NCBI GenBank assembly: GCA_022818135.1
Contig: JAFMSR010000002.1
Span: forward strand, 40,939,369-41,003,368
Origin: Saxidomus purpurata
Taxonomy: Eukaryota > Mollusca > Bivalvia > Venerida > Veneridae
Direction: 5' to 3'
Length of the DNA stretch: 64,000 nt
Part shown: one piece after another, positions 48,901-52,863 of the stretch
Position numbering within the stretch: the stretch's first letter is position 1
Layout of the letters: the number at the start of each line of letters is the position of its first letter
The notes under the pieces: model-generated
The model's database searches: none
The model's input: only the letters and a program-made list of their open reading frames with translations
Told to the model about the DNA's origin: nothing
Position numbers and translations under genes: made by a program

Positions 48901-51696
48901 AAAGGGCCATAATTCTGTTAAATTTGGTCGCAACAAAAATTTCTTCCTTTACTACCATCTACACATTAAAGCTGTTCATCCCTGGAAGTTTAAGCAAAAT
49001 CTGCCATCCGGTTTAAGAGGAGTTGCGTTCACAATATTTCTATATGGTATATAGTGAAAAACTTAACAAAGGGCCATAATTCTTGTTAAATTTGGTCGCA
49101 ACAAAAATTCCTTCCTTTACTACCATCTACACATTAAGGTTGTTCATCCCTGGAAGTTTAAGCAAAATCTGCCAACCAGTTTAAGAGGAGTTGCGTTCAC
49201 AAAATTTCTATATGGTATATAGTGAAAAAATCAACAAAGGGCCATAATTCTGTTAAATTTGGCCGCAGCAAAAATTCCTTCCTTTACGCCATCTACACTT
49301 AAGGTTGTTCATCCCTGGAAGTTTAAGCAAAATCTGCCATCCGGTTTAAGAGGAGTTGCGTTCACAAAATTTCTACTAGTATATAGTGAAAAAATCAACA
49401 AAGGGCCATAATTCTGTTAAATTTGGTCGCAGCAAAATTCCTTTCTTTACTACCATCTACACATTAAGGTTGTTCATCCCTGGAAGTTTAAGCAAAATCT
49501 GCCATCCGGTTTAAGAGGAGTTGCGTTCACAAGATATATAGTGAAAAAATCAACAAAGGGCCATAATTCTGTTAAATTTGGTCGCCGCGAAAATTCCTTC
49601 CTTTACTACCATCTACACATTAAGGTTGTTCATCCCTGGAAGTTTAAGCAAAATCTGCCATCCGGTTTAAGAGGAGTTGCGTTCACAAGATTTCGGGACG
49701 TACGGACGGACGGACGGACTGACGGACTGACGGACTGACGGACGGACGGACAAGTGCAACGCTATATGCACCCCACTTTGTGGGGGGCATAAAAAGGGGC
49801 ATAATTCTGTCAAAAACTTTGACAGAGTTATGAACTTTTGTCTGTTGATGTAGGTCATGATGGTTAACAAGTATGGTTAGTTTCAAAGCAATACTTCCAA
49901 TGGTTTTGAAATAAAGTGAGGTGGTACAAAAAACTTAACCAAGCTCAATACACTTTCTAAGTCAAAAAAGGGCCATAATTCTGTCAAAAACCTTGACAGA
50001 GTTATGTACTCTTGTCTGTAGATGGAGGTTATGATGGTAAACAAGTATGGTAAGTTTCAAAGCCATACCTCTAATACTTTTAAAATAAAGTGGGGTGGTA
50101 CGAAAAACTGACACCAATGCCGACGCCGAGTAGGATAGCTCCCCTTTTCTTCGAAAAGTCGAGCTAAAAAATGTTCAAAGATATCGGATTTATTTGTCAT
50201 ATATTGATTTTGATTAAAGATATAAGAGTAAACGTCTTGTCTGATTGCCAAACACATTTTGGGCATAAGTTTTGTGGAGATTCACCCATTCCAAGGGACA
50301 CACAGCTAAGATTGAACGTCATCCGAAGTTAGTTCAGAGAACTTTAACATACAATTACAATTACCCTCACTCCCTCAGTCAGGGGCCTAACGAGGGGGTG
50401 ACAAAGGCGACAAAGTCGCCTTTCACACCTCAACTTCGCCCATTTCTGTGACAAAAGCGAAATTAACTTCCCCCGAAAATATCTCGATAAACAATGAAGC
50501 GAATAAACAAAGTGTAAGACATTTCTCTGACCATTAACCCCACCTCCTCAATCAATTTGCAACTGACTAAAAGGTTGCCTGAAGGCTGATTTCACAATAT
50601 GACACGATGTGATAATCATGGTGAAGGCTTCAACATCAGATTAACGACGATAAATTATTCTTATGTCCGCGTAAGCGTCTATCCTAAATTATGTACACTT
50701 TTTTTATTTCGGTTGTATTTCCAGTCAACAAAATGAGTTTCGTACCTCAGATTTTCCAGTTAAACTTGTTAAAGGGTGGATTTGATTACCCATCTGTTAT
50801 TTTTCACAAAATATTTTATATCTAGGCCCCTGCTCAGTGACGATTATTTCCATCTGAACCAAGTATCTCATGGTAGAAACTTTTTCTTGCATACTGTCTT
50901 GCACTTTAAAATAGATATTTAAATACAAACTTATCGAAATGATGCATTTTGATATGAAAACATGTTATTCAGACGCTGTGTTTGGGAAAGTGATGTCACA
51001 TTGTATACGTTACGTCACAAGTAATTCACGCGAGTCGTCTTACATGGGGGGTGTAAGATGAGATTTTCCAGCACTAATAAAAACTGCAGATATCCCCATC
51101 GTGTATGCAAGAAGATTGTGACAACCATGTTGAGTCACTGACAGCAGGCTTGAATAACAGAATATCTAATAAAAATACAAAGTAGTAACCAAGCCAAGTG
51201 CTGCCTTTCAACTTACACATGAATTTGCAAATAATATATTACCATTTACAAACAGGCCTCGTAAAGCTTTGTCCATTGCTACAAACAAATCACATAATAG
51301 AAAATGTTCAGATGCACACAAGTTTTGGCAAGTGTTGTCTGGCGTCCATGACAATCTTTCCATGTAGTTGCATAGTTCTGTCGCATGTGCAGCCTTATCA
51401 TCAGTAGCTTGGTACATATTTAAAGTCACATTATTGGATGGCATCTCGTATATGTCTGCCAGAGAGCATTCTGATTCTACTGTTATTCTCTCGCAAATAG
51501 TCACAAGAATGGGGTTTGTTGGGTTAGAACATGATTGAAGTTGCCGTTCGGTCGGCGAATTGGGTACGGCTAAATACCTAGGTGGAAAGTTACAGGTAGT
51601 TCCAAAAATGATATTGGCAAGTCCAGACTGTACAGGTAACGACCCAACAAAGAAAAAAATATCGATAAAAACGAAAATAATTAAAATCCTAGTCAT
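12562..51696 (-). CDS. TGOLN2: Trans-Golgi network protein TGN38/TGOLN2-like (8-exon model)
   Basis: The model joins exons 51243-51696, 45935-46336, 41130-42227, 37718-37999, 22914-22973, 18455-18538, 16192-16313 and 12562-12699 (about 879 residues). All junctions have GT/AG and consistent phases. Predicted order: signal peptide, Cys-rich luminal region (about 25-285), Thr/Gly/Gln repeats (about 320-745), acidic linker, transmembrane helix (about 811-829), 50-residue tail. The helix-tail block (SHFMAY...FHNK, IIALVIEGK, RRP, DYNQL) is the conserved signature of TGN38/TGOLN2, whose mammalian tail carries YQRL for AP-complex recycling between plasma membrane and TGN. The luminal repeats suit that family, whose luminal part is repetitive and heavily glycosylated. 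The N-terminal Cys-rich part is not one I know from the vertebrate protein. Exon joins are inferred, not transcript-supported; further small exons could be missed in the 15-kb intron between exons 4 and 5. Confidence 0.82.
12803..12965. repeat. Fold-back repeat (MITE-like)
   Basis: Imperfect inverted repeat: 'tgtaatatcac' and 'atttcatcgagtg' on the left are mirrored by 'cacgagtgaaat' and 'gtgatattaca' on the right. A second, partial copy is at 47056-47165, with the opening 'gaggataattgttggttt' shared. It lies about 100 bases into the intron upstream of exon 8. A short nonautonomous element is likely. Confidence 0.6.
12966..13880. other. Intron 7, AT-rich, nothing recognised
   Basis: Intronic sequence of the TGOLN2-like gene. 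It includes a TATA microsatellite near 13316-13345. The plus-strand frame at 13763-14029 overlaps the SINE that follows and is not a gene. Confidence 0.45.
13884..14140 (+). repeat. tRNA-derived SINE
   Basis: A-box TGGCTCAGTGGT at 13889-13900 and a B-box-like segment at 13934-13952 (ending AGAATCCC) are at pol III promoter spacing. They are followed by a body containing 'agaaacctagaggtagtctc' and 'ggttggtaaccagattccc'. The tRNA head is diverged and lacks a closed cloverleaf. It sits in intron 7 in the orientation opposite to the gene. Confidence 0.65.
14149..14280. repeat. AT-rich low-complexity tract
   Basis: Repeated 'attaattaattacaatt' phrases, probably the decayed simple-sequence tail of the preceding SINE. 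The stretch from 14280 to about 15190 shows nothing recognisable. Confidence 0.55.
15195..15335 (-). repeat. tRNA-derived SINE with conserved core
   Basis: Read on the minus strand, a B box GGTTTGAGCCC (from about 15297-15287) is followed by 'aaccagtactg' and a core close to CCAGGAAGCGGACTTGAGAG with ATAAGCTT. The same core occurs on the plus strand at 45800-45830, so these are two copies of one SINE family. It lies in intron 7. Confidence 0.7.
15625..16000 (+). repeat. Dispersed 'CAAGAGGGC' repeat copy
   Basis: Opens with 'acaagagggcaaagatggct' and contains 'aagctctgcctgtgggcctt' and two 'ggtcataatttgaacaatct' or 'ggtcatgatctaaacgatct' phrases. These recur at 18060, 26340, 26885, 39430, 39590 and 40660. 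A degenerate member of a common bivalve repeat family, in intron 7. Confidence 0.6.
16192..16313 (-). CDS. TGOLN2: TGOLN2-like exon 7: luminal stub and transmembrane helix
   Basis: Acceptor (TTTTATATTTTAG) and donor (AAAAG|GTAACA) bound 122 bases. The exon completes a phase-1 codon and ends in phase 0. It encodes KTGYIG, an acidic DDDDESSG run, and a helix SHFMAYFLVFIVLSIAGYII followed by FHNKQK. The basic stop-transfer residues place the tail in the cytosol. SHF(M/F)AY before the helix and HNK after it are the positions I recognise from TGOLN2. The 102-codon plus-strand frame over this exon is a shadow. Confidence 0.85.
16480..16610 (+). repeat. Fragment of 'CAAGAGG...TGGCCCTATAT' repeat
   Basis: 'tacaagaggatcgtggtggccctatat' opens a short fragment ending with 'acagacatatggacagacag', a GACAGAC-type simple tail typical of this class. 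The stretch 16610-17000 has nothing recognisable. Confidence 0.5.
17035..18015 (+). repeat. Pearl-like tandem-repeat element
   Basis: Core repeats built on 'gggcaataactctgtaat', 'gttatggttcctgtgcactg', 'cttgaccattgtatgaagtt' and 'ttgaattccaaccagtag' run in tandem. A 209-bp stretch is duplicated almost exactly (about 17203-17411 and 17412-17620). The array ends in a GACGGACCGCCCGCCCG/ACCAACCAACC microsatellite (17930-17985) and a terminal 'gggggtataaaaagg'. Core repeats of about 160-200 bp followed by an ACGG-type microsatellite is the plan described for bivalve 'pearl' elements. It lies in intron 6. Confidence 0.65.
18045..18400 (+). repeat. Dispersed repeat fragment
   Basis: Shares 'ggtcataatttgaacaatct', 'gaggtccactaggcaatgct', 'agctctaggccttcctgttc' and 'catgcaaggaac' style phrases with 26340-26800 and 26890-27190. 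The 96-codon minus frame here is repeat-derived. Confidence 0.6.
18455..18538 (-). CDS. TGOLN2: TGOLN2-like exon 6: polar linker
   Basis: Acceptor CTTATTTCAG and donor GCAAG|GTATGG bound exactly 84 bases, phase 1 to phase 1. They encode QNKVTEQNAGPQNVESTDNH followed by KPEQTMQ. Composition is Gln, Asn and Glu rich like the repeat exons, with no hydrophobic core, consistent with an extended luminal stalk. Phase symmetry allows it to be skipped or duplicated without breaking the frame. Confidence 0.75.
18795..19275 (+). repeat. 54-bp minisatellite in intron 5
   Basis: About nine tandem units of 54 bases built on 'caccatcaaacacagtgctc', 'accacagccagacttaca' and a 'cacaggaatccctaca' or 'tacaggaatccaaaca' ending. 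Because 54 is a multiple of three, three plus-strand frames stay open (18697-19305, 18729-19013, 18857-19291), but none has a start or splice context. On the gene strand most units contain the splice-donor consensus GTAAGT. It lies about 260 bases upstream of exon 6. Confidence 0.85.
19475..20200 (+). repeat. Tandem 'accttgacctttgaccta' repeat
   Basis: Four or so diverged units of about 150-190 bases share 'tgaccatgcacaactaggca', 'gtgaagtatcattaaattct', 'ggagatttagcgtccacaag' and 'attttactatctccagcccc'. No coding potential; located in intron 5. Confidence 0.7.
20490..21330 (+). repeat. Diverged copies of the same 'ccttgacc' repeat class
   Basis: It begins near a C12 run (20515-20529) and repeats 'aagattttattatggtgagc', 'ggaccatgcgcaactaggca' and later a second variant with 'ggtccctctaaccttgacct'. 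Strongly decayed. Confidence 0.55.
21335..22910. other. Intron 5, nothing recognised
   Basis: AT-rich intronic DNA. No exon-like frame with splice signals was found, and no clear repeat structure beyond short AT microsatellites (22550-22580). Confidence 0.4.
22914..22973 (-). CDS. TGOLN2: TGOLN2-like exon 5: acidic linker
   Basis: A 60-base exon (20 codons, phase 1 to phase 1) between acceptor TTTGTTTCATCAG and donor CTAG|GTAATT. It encodes LPDSDKDDFTEPLPDENQL after the split codon, strongly acidic. Too short for automatic frame calling. Support is the two splice sites, the phase match to both neighbours, and an acidic composition continuous with exon 7. The weak donor (GTAATT) lowers confidence. 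Confidence 0.65.
   Translation of the reverse strand, partial: FCQIVTKMILQNLCQMKIN
23069..23710 (-). mobile_element. LINE retrotransposon 3' end (relic)
   Basis: A minus-strand frame (23704-23312) contains FRTRNHRLPIETGNW, IPINQRNCTTC and IGDKFHYLLEC. This is the arrangement seen at the C-terminus of non-LTR retrotransposon ORF2 proteins, including a Cx2C...HxxxxC finger. After the stop comes a 3' UTR with a 34-bp tandem duplication (about 23185-23252), then AATAAAG and a (TTCTG)n tail (23095-23070 on the plus strand). Those tail features mark the element's 3' terminus. The 5' part is missing, as usual for LINE copies. It is inserted in intron 4 in the same orientation as the gene. Confidence 0.75.
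23712..24940. other. Intron 4, AT-rich, nothing recognised
   Basis: Low-complexity AT sequence with a short C-tract at 24121-24128. No exon or repeat assignment could be supported. Confidence 0.4.
24947..24996 (+). repeat. 50-base poly(A) homopolymer
   Basis: An uninterrupted run of 50 A. It is not preceded by a recognisable SINE or LINE body, and the right flank (cccgataaagg) enters a degraded repeat. It may be a retroelement tail or a sequencing or assembly weak point. The minus-strand open frame across it is spurious. Confidence 0.9.
25000..26130 (+). repeat. Degraded tandem-repeat remnants
   Basis: Phrases such as 'gtatgaagttgtacttgaat', 'tgtattgaattccaac' and 'gagctatcactaaatgtgat'-like text link it to the pearl-like element at 17035-18015. 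Heavily decayed; no gene. Confidence 0.5.
26131..27190 (+). repeat. 'CAAGAGGGCCATGATGGCCCT' repeat, full-length copy
   Basis: It opens with an intact hairpin GGGCCATGATGGCCC (26137-26151) and 'gctcacctggctaccattgg'. It then runs through several degenerate internal units ('ggtcataatttgaacaatct', 'aagctctaggccttcctg') and 'gcaaggaacatccccgcc'. It finishes near 27180 in 'gacggacggtgagc'. This is the longest copy of the family here and shows its layout: terminal hairpin, internal repeats, GACGGAC-like end. Confidence 0.65.
27195..27430 (+). repeat. 3' end of a pearl-like element
   Basis: One core repeat ('gttatggttcttgtacactg', 'cttgaccattgtattg') followed by 'ccaaccgacttaccaacc' and a terminal 'tctgggggtataataatc', matching the end of the array at 17035-18015. 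Two small open frames here are shadows. Confidence 0.55.
27431..28147. other. Intron 4, nothing recognised
   Basis: AT-rich DNA without exon signals or recognisable repeat. Confidence 0.4.
28152..28484. mobile_element. Second TTAA-flanked MITE
   Basis: Terminal inverted repeats AGTGACATTATGCGCAT (left) and AGTGGAACTATGCGCAT (right end read on the other strand) agree at 14 of 17 positions. TTAA flanks both ends (28148-28151 and 28485-28488). It is 333 bp with no coding capacity, so a nonautonomous piggyBac-like element. Different family from the MITE at 10384-10728. Confidence 0.75.
28489..28890. other. Intron 4, nothing recognised
   Basis: Includes the GC-richer segment 28550-28640 ('gggaggagtgacttctccct'). 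No gene or repeat could be assigned. Confidence 0.35.
28895..30470 (+). repeat. Degenerate tandem repeats ('caataactctgtaat' class)
   Basis: Eight or so decayed units share 'gtgcaataaccctgtaatta', 'aaattttcaaagtcaaac', 'agggccataattg' and 'gagttatctgacttgac'. Related to the blocks at 42900-44070 and 48000-50100. No coding potential. Confidence 0.6.
30471..31905. other. Intron 4; possible dispersed repeat, no gene
   Basis: The segment 30590-30800 opens 'ataaaggtccgccc', as at 3985, and holds two copies of 'accgaggtttattcaactgt' or 'tccgaggtttattcaactgt' (30525 and 30747). The rest is unrecognised. Confidence 0.4.
31908..32085 (+). repeat. Fragment of the GGGCC hairpin repeat family
   Basis: 'gaaggccatgatggctccgt' with 'tgttgctcacctaag' matches the opening of the copies at 26131 and 42443 in diverged form. 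Confidence 0.45.
32090..32285. repeat. Hairpin-bearing sequence, possible MITE end
   Basis: It begins with TTTAAAGCGACTG and forms AGCGACTG/CAGTCGCT stems (32093-32100 with 32113-32120). A second perfect stem is CACCCCGT/ACGGGGTG (32253-32260 with 32266-32273). The TTAA-AGC start resembles the TTAA MITEs of this window, but no matching right end was found. Confidence 0.4.
32305..32400 (+). repeat. tRNA-like pol III unit or SINE head
   Basis: An A-box-like TAGCATAGTAGG (about 32324-32335) and B box GAGTTCAAACC (32370-32380) are followed by a T7 run (32394-32400) that could terminate pol III. An anticodon-like stem CGCTA/TAGCG closes an oversized loop. The acceptor stem does not pair, so it is not a canonical tRNA; a SINE head is most likely. 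Confidence 0.5.
32405..34735. other. Intron 4, AT-rich, nothing recognised
   Basis: Many short open frames on both strands, but none has family resemblance or splice context. Includes an (ATA/ATC)n microsatellite at 33410-33435. Confidence 0.4.
34740..36080 (+). repeat. 'CAAGAGGGCCAAGATGGCCCT' repeat and decayed units
   Basis: It opens with the hairpin GGGCCAAGATGGCCC (34746-34760) and 'aatcactcacctgagactta'. Degenerate units follow with 'gaccttgacctagaaattac' and 'cattctgaccaattttcat'. The same internal sequence follows the copy at 44587. A SINE fragment interrupts it at 35384-35470. Confidence 0.65.
35384..35470 (-). repeat. tRNA-derived SINE fragment
   Basis: On the minus strand a B box GGTTCAAGCCCC (35413-35402) is followed by 'actagggtcacgaccgtctc'. 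The same 'ggtcacgaccgt' follows the B box of the SINE at 45690, so they belong to one family. Confidence 0.6.
36545..37560. mobile_element. 1-kb inverted-repeat element with hammerhead-like core
   Basis: The left arm (about 36545-36730) and right arm (about 37425-37560) are inverted copies. 'gcttgggttctgtagagcga' and 'ttctggcccaaagtgtatct' at the left reappear in reverse complement at 37490-37548, as do 'ggtttagtcactcagc' and 'tgtctcttataaa'. Between the arms, 37141-37183 folds as AAGACC/GGTCTT around CTGAAGA, a GGCT/AGCC stem and GAAAC. Such cores accompany Penelope-like elements. No coding sequence remains. Assignment to a Penelope-like relic is inference. Confidence 0.55.
37718..37999 (-). 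CDS. TGOLN2: TGOLN2-like exon 4: 12-residue repeats
   Basis: Acceptor TTTCTTTTGTACAG and donor ACAG|GTAAGA bound 282 bases (94 codons, phase 1 to 1). About six units follow the pattern GTGTENQQAPVA, with variants ending ASGP, then a non-repeat TGGQTESVVGTKTTSTG. Thr-rich, uncharged repeats suit O-glycosylation in the lumen. The intron sequence on both sides closely matches that beside exon 3, indicating that exons 3 and 4 descend from one ancestral exon. Plus-strand frames here are shadows. Confidence 0.8.
38150..38700 (+). repeat. Tandem repeat of about 175 bp
   Basis: Three to four diverged units share 'ttgtgaccttgactttgagc', 'accagatcatgggttctgca', 'cagagtttcatcaaaatcct' and 'gatatggagaggacaggaaa'. 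The plus-strand frame at 38557-38904 is repeat-derived. The stretch 38700-39320 shows nothing recognisable. Confidence 0.65.
39325..39870 (+). repeat. Diverged hairpin-family repeat
   Basis: Starts 'ggacaagaactgatggcaat', then 'atatcgctcacctggctacc', followed by internal units with 'ggtcatgatttgaacaacat' and 'agctctaggccttgtgattt'. The opening hairpin is decayed in this copy. Confidence 0.55.
39875..40560. other. Intron 3, nothing recognised
   Basis: Contains an A24 run at about 40253-40276. The open minus frame at 40220-40564 crosses this run and has no family resemblance. This part is GC-richer than its surroundings ('accaacgttcgcgtacaggc'). Confidence 0.35.
40565..40920 (+). repeat. Hairpin-family repeat copy
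   Basis: Opens with GGGCCAAGATGGCCC (40572-40586) and 'ttgcatggctaccaatggct', followed by one internal unit and a terminal 'gacgacggtcagactgaaga'. Confidence 0.6.
41130..42227 (-). CDS. TGOLN2: TGOLN2-like exon 3: 8-residue repeat array
   Basis: Acceptor TTTGTTTCTGCAG and donor CTAG|GTAAGA bound 1098 bases (366 codons, phase 1 to 1). After a unique start (VSGVQPVSLLDVKTEIDTGN) and degenerate TGG-QQ units come about 36 units of GT(G/D)TVGQQ, a 24-bp period. Two units are one codon shorter; no indel breaks the frame. Units are nearly identical at DNA level, so expansion is recent. Thr-rich units make a mucin-like glycosylated stalk plausible. Long plus-strand frames (41136-42062, 41152-42144) are shadows caused by the 24-bp period. 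Confidence 0.85.
42228..42440. other. Intron 2 flank
   Basis: The part nearest exon 3 ('agctctaatttg', 'aattgtga') matches the same position next to exon 4 and is a remnant of exon duplication. Confidence 0.5.
42443..42720 (+). repeat. Hairpin-family repeat copy, truncated
   Basis: Opens with CAAGAGGGCCATGATGGCCC (intact hairpin, 42449-42463), then 'tatatccctaacctgag', a run of short degenerate 'agtcacttgttgctaaggga'-like units, and 'gagctgtcacatgacagcac' (palindromic TGTCACATGACA at 42651-42662). Confidence 0.6.
42725..44115 (+). repeat. Tandem repeat of about 180 bp with GC-rich end
   Basis: Six units share 'aaggggcataaatctgtcaa', 'aaatcaaaac', 'ttgtttcctcaggtgtagat', 'gagtttcaagtcaatacctt' and 'aaactttaaccaaa'. 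The array ends in 'gacgccgacgcgcgccgccc' at about 44085-44105, equivalent to the GACGG ends of the other arrays. Pearl-like layout. The minus-strand frame at 42972-43211 is repeat-derived. Confidence 0.7.
44150..44500 (+). repeat. Dispersed repeat fragment
   Basis: 'tcaattttgacccaaaggag', 'atgatttgaacaaacttggt' and 'ccttgtggtttctgagata' belong to the internal units of the hairpin repeat family. Confidence 0.5.
44585..45540 (+). repeat. Hairpin-family repeat copy, diverged
   Basis: Opens 'gaggaccaagctggccctat' then 'atcactcacctgagacctac', with the same internal sequence as the copy at 34740 ('accttgacaagac', 'catgatgatttgctataaaa'). One base of the hairpin stem is mismatched. Decays gradually after 45170. 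Confidence 0.55.
45685..45860 (+). repeat. tRNA-derived SINE with conserved core
   Basis: A-box TGGTGTAGAGTTTAGG (45696-45711) and B box GAGTTCGAGCC (45738-45748), then 'ggtcacgaccgt' and a core 'ccaggaagcggagtcaagag' with GATAAGCT. This core matches the SINE at 15195-15335. It lies just downstream of exon 2 in intron 2, opposite in orientation to the gene. Confidence 0.75.
45935..46336 (-). CDS. TGOLN2: TGOLN2-like exon 2: second half of Cys-rich luminal region
   Basis: The donor is ACAG|GTAAGT (strong). The acceptor is either TTTGTAG at 46337 (used in the model, with the exon-1 donor at 51242) or GTACAG at 46329 (paired with the exon-1 donor at 51216); both pairs keep the frame. It encodes about 134 residues with six or so cysteines (LLGNC, QLCTV, NPCAG, GNCDQLC, GICKT), ending KYQNATG. 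NVS and NAT are N-glycosylation sequons. LLGNC occurs twice, suggesting an internal duplication of a short helical module. No family recognised. Confidence 0.7.
46345..47050. other. Intron 1, short duplicated segment
   Basis: 'aaggggacaatgcaagaatg' with 'ctacagagcaa' occurs twice (46637 and 46788), about 150 bases apart, marking a decayed tandem repeat. No coding content. Confidence 0.45.
47056..47170. repeat. Partial copy of the fold-back element
   Basis: 'agaggataattgttggtttg' then 'tgtaatatc', 'aatttcacc' and 'tattttcacgagtggc' match 12803-12900. The right arm is missing. Confidence 0.55.
47171..47995. other. Intron 1, nothing recognised
   Basis: AT-rich DNA without exon or repeat signals. 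Confidence 0.4.
48000..48640 (+). repeat. Degenerate tandem repeat of about 180 bp
   Basis: Opens 'acaagagatgtcagtaagac' then 'agcgcgctcgacttt'. Units with 'ttctaagtcaaaaagggcca', 'gacagagttaccttctcttg' and 'tcaaagcaatatctcaaa' follow. The same family continues at 49790-50165, where it ends 'gacgccgagtaggatagc'. Confidence 0.6.
48820..49795 (+). repeat. Pearl-like tandem array with GACGG microsatellite and terminal hairpin
   Basis: Five to six units of about 160-175 bp carry 'gtgaaaaaatcaacaaaggg', 'ccataattctgttaaatttg', 'ctaccatctacacattaagg', 'tcatccctggaagtttaagc' and 'ggtttaagaggagttgcgtt'. The array ends in (GACGGACGGACT)n at about 49698-49751. A 12-bp stem with 3-base loop follows (TATGCACCCCAC at 49765-49776, TTT, GTGGGGGGCATA at 49780-49791; one mismatch). 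It is inserted within the repeat that flanks it. Small open frames inside are repeat-derived. Confidence 0.75.
49796..50165 (+). repeat. Continuation of the 'ctaagtcaaaaagggcc' repeat
   Basis: Two units share 'aagggccataattctgtcaa', 'gacagagttatgtactcttg' and 'gtttcaaagcaatact', ending in GC-rich 'gacaccaatgccgacgccga'. With 48000-48640 it forms one element split by the array at 48820-49795. Confidence 0.6.
50166..51200. other. Intron 1, mostly unrecognised, one perfect hairpin
   Basis: Holds AAAGGCGAC-AAA-GTCGCCTTT, a perfect 9-bp stem (50403-50423), and two ATF/CRE-like sites near 51000-51016 (TGATGTCA, TTACGTCA). No coding signal. Confidence 0.4.
51243..51696 (-). CDS. TGOLN2: TGOLN2-like exon 1: signal peptide and Cys-rich luminal region
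   Basis: The first ATG is 51696-51694; the open frame extends three codons further upstream without another ATG. MTRILIIFVFIDIFFFVGSL is a clear signal peptide, with cleavage likely near residues 20-25. The mature part has about nine cysteines (TTCNFP, QSCSNP, TICERI, ESECSL, ELCNYM, NTCQNLC, LLCDL) and one NVT sequon, typical of a disulfide-bonded secreted domain. The donor is ATG|GTAATA (model) or, 26 bases further on, TGT|GTAAGT; each pairs in phase with one of two exon-2 acceptors. The domain was not recognised. Confidence 0.75.
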
Positions 51697-52085
51697 TTTT
51701 GCCACTGTTTGACGTGTTCGGTCAACACTGTTGACTAATTAAGGTGCATAATAACAGCTATTCGTGATTGCCACTGTAATACGGTCATAGTACACTAAAT
51801 TAAATAAATCTCGGTCCTAAACCTATAAGTTTTCTATAACATGAAATATCGGGCGAAAGCATAACAGGAATTTCATTTTTAGACATGGTACGAATTTTCA
51901 GGGGACGCAAAAACAGTTCAGGTTACGAAAATTATTGTTACCGAATATCTATAGAGCTATGAGGGTTGACTGCGAAAAGAAATAGTGTTTGTATAGCGTC
52001 TCAAGAAAGAGAATTAAACTTTAGGAATGTGTATAAATAGGACCTCTGTACATTTCAAAGTACAAACCTGCATTCAACGGAAAAG
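51697..52085 (-). promoter_or_regulatory. 5' flank of the TGOLN2-like gene
   Basis: This region upstream of the start codon should hold the 5' UTR and core promoter. I see no convincing TATA box. It is free of repeats up to about 52085, where a tandem repeat begins. Assignment rests on position only. Confidence 0.4.
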
Positions 52086-52089
52086 TGTT

Positions 52090-52840
52090 GCGTTTTTCAT
52101 AACAACAAGAGATGTTCCTCACAAGTGACAAGTGCCCCGAAAGAGGTGTCTCACAATCTGTGCCCTCTCCATGTGTTCAACAATTGTGTCATGTAATTTC
52201 GAAACCTTCTTGCATGACAAAGTTACCATGCATGCAGTATTCCATTACTTTTAAACCCTAAGTGTGACCTTGACCTTTGAGGTAGGGACGTGGGTCTTGC
52301 ACGCGACACATTGTCTTGGTGTGCTGAATATTTGTGCAAAGTTATTTCAAAATCAGTCAATGCATGACAAAGTTACAGTCCAGACACAAATGTATGCATA
52401 TATACAGGATTCCATTTACTATAAACTCTAAGTGTGACTTTGACCTTTGAGGAAGGAAAGCGGGTCTTGCACGCGACATGTCGGCTTGATGTGCCAAACA
52501 TTTGTGCTAAGTTATTTCAAAATCCTTCAATGCATGACAAAGTTATAGTCCGGATACGTAGGATTCCATTACCTTCAAACTCTGAATGTGACCTTGACCT
52601 TTGAGGTAGGGACGTGGGTCTTGCACGCGACACATCGTCTTGATGTGCTGAACATTTGTGCTAAGTTTTTGTAAAATCAATCGATGCATGACAAGGTTAC
52701 AGTCTGGACACGAATGTGTGCATATATATAGGATTCCATTACCTTCAAACTCTAAGTGTGACCTTGACATTTGAGGAAGGGACGTGGGTCTTGCATGCGA
52801 CACATCGGCATAAAAATGGCTGACATTTAATGACGTCACA
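52090..52840 (+). repeat. Tandem repeat of about 165 bp
   Basis: Opens 'acaagagatgttcctcacaa'. Four to five units follow with 'gaccttgacctttgaggtag', 'gacgtgggtcttgcacgcga', 'gatgtgctgaacatttgtgc' and 'caatgcatgacaaagttaca'. The same family recurs at 55370-56080, on the other side of the LINE relics. The minus frame at 52543-52839 is repeat-derived. Confidence 0.7.
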
Positions 52841-52863
52841 ATTTCTTTTGATAAATGACGTCA
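52831..52863. promoter_or_regulatory. Two consensus CRE/ATF sites
   Basis: The palindrome TGACGTCA occurs at 52831-52838 and 52856-52863, 25 bases apart, just past the end of the tandem repeat and about 1.1 kb upstream of the TGOLN2-like start codon. Function is not shown. Sequence from 52864 to 53200 has nothing recognisable. Confidence 0.4.

Noticed and set aside
48797..49886. Several similar open frames (STKGHNSVKFG type and PSVRPSVR type)
   Set aside because: They recur because the DNA is a tandem repeat ending in a GACGG microsatellite; no protein evidence.
46337..51242. Possibility that exons 1-2 form a separate gene from exons 3-8
   Set aside because: Not excluded, but exon 2 ends in phase 1 with a strong donor that matches the phase-1 acceptor of exon 3, and a signal peptide is needed upstream of the luminal repeats; one gene is the simpler model.
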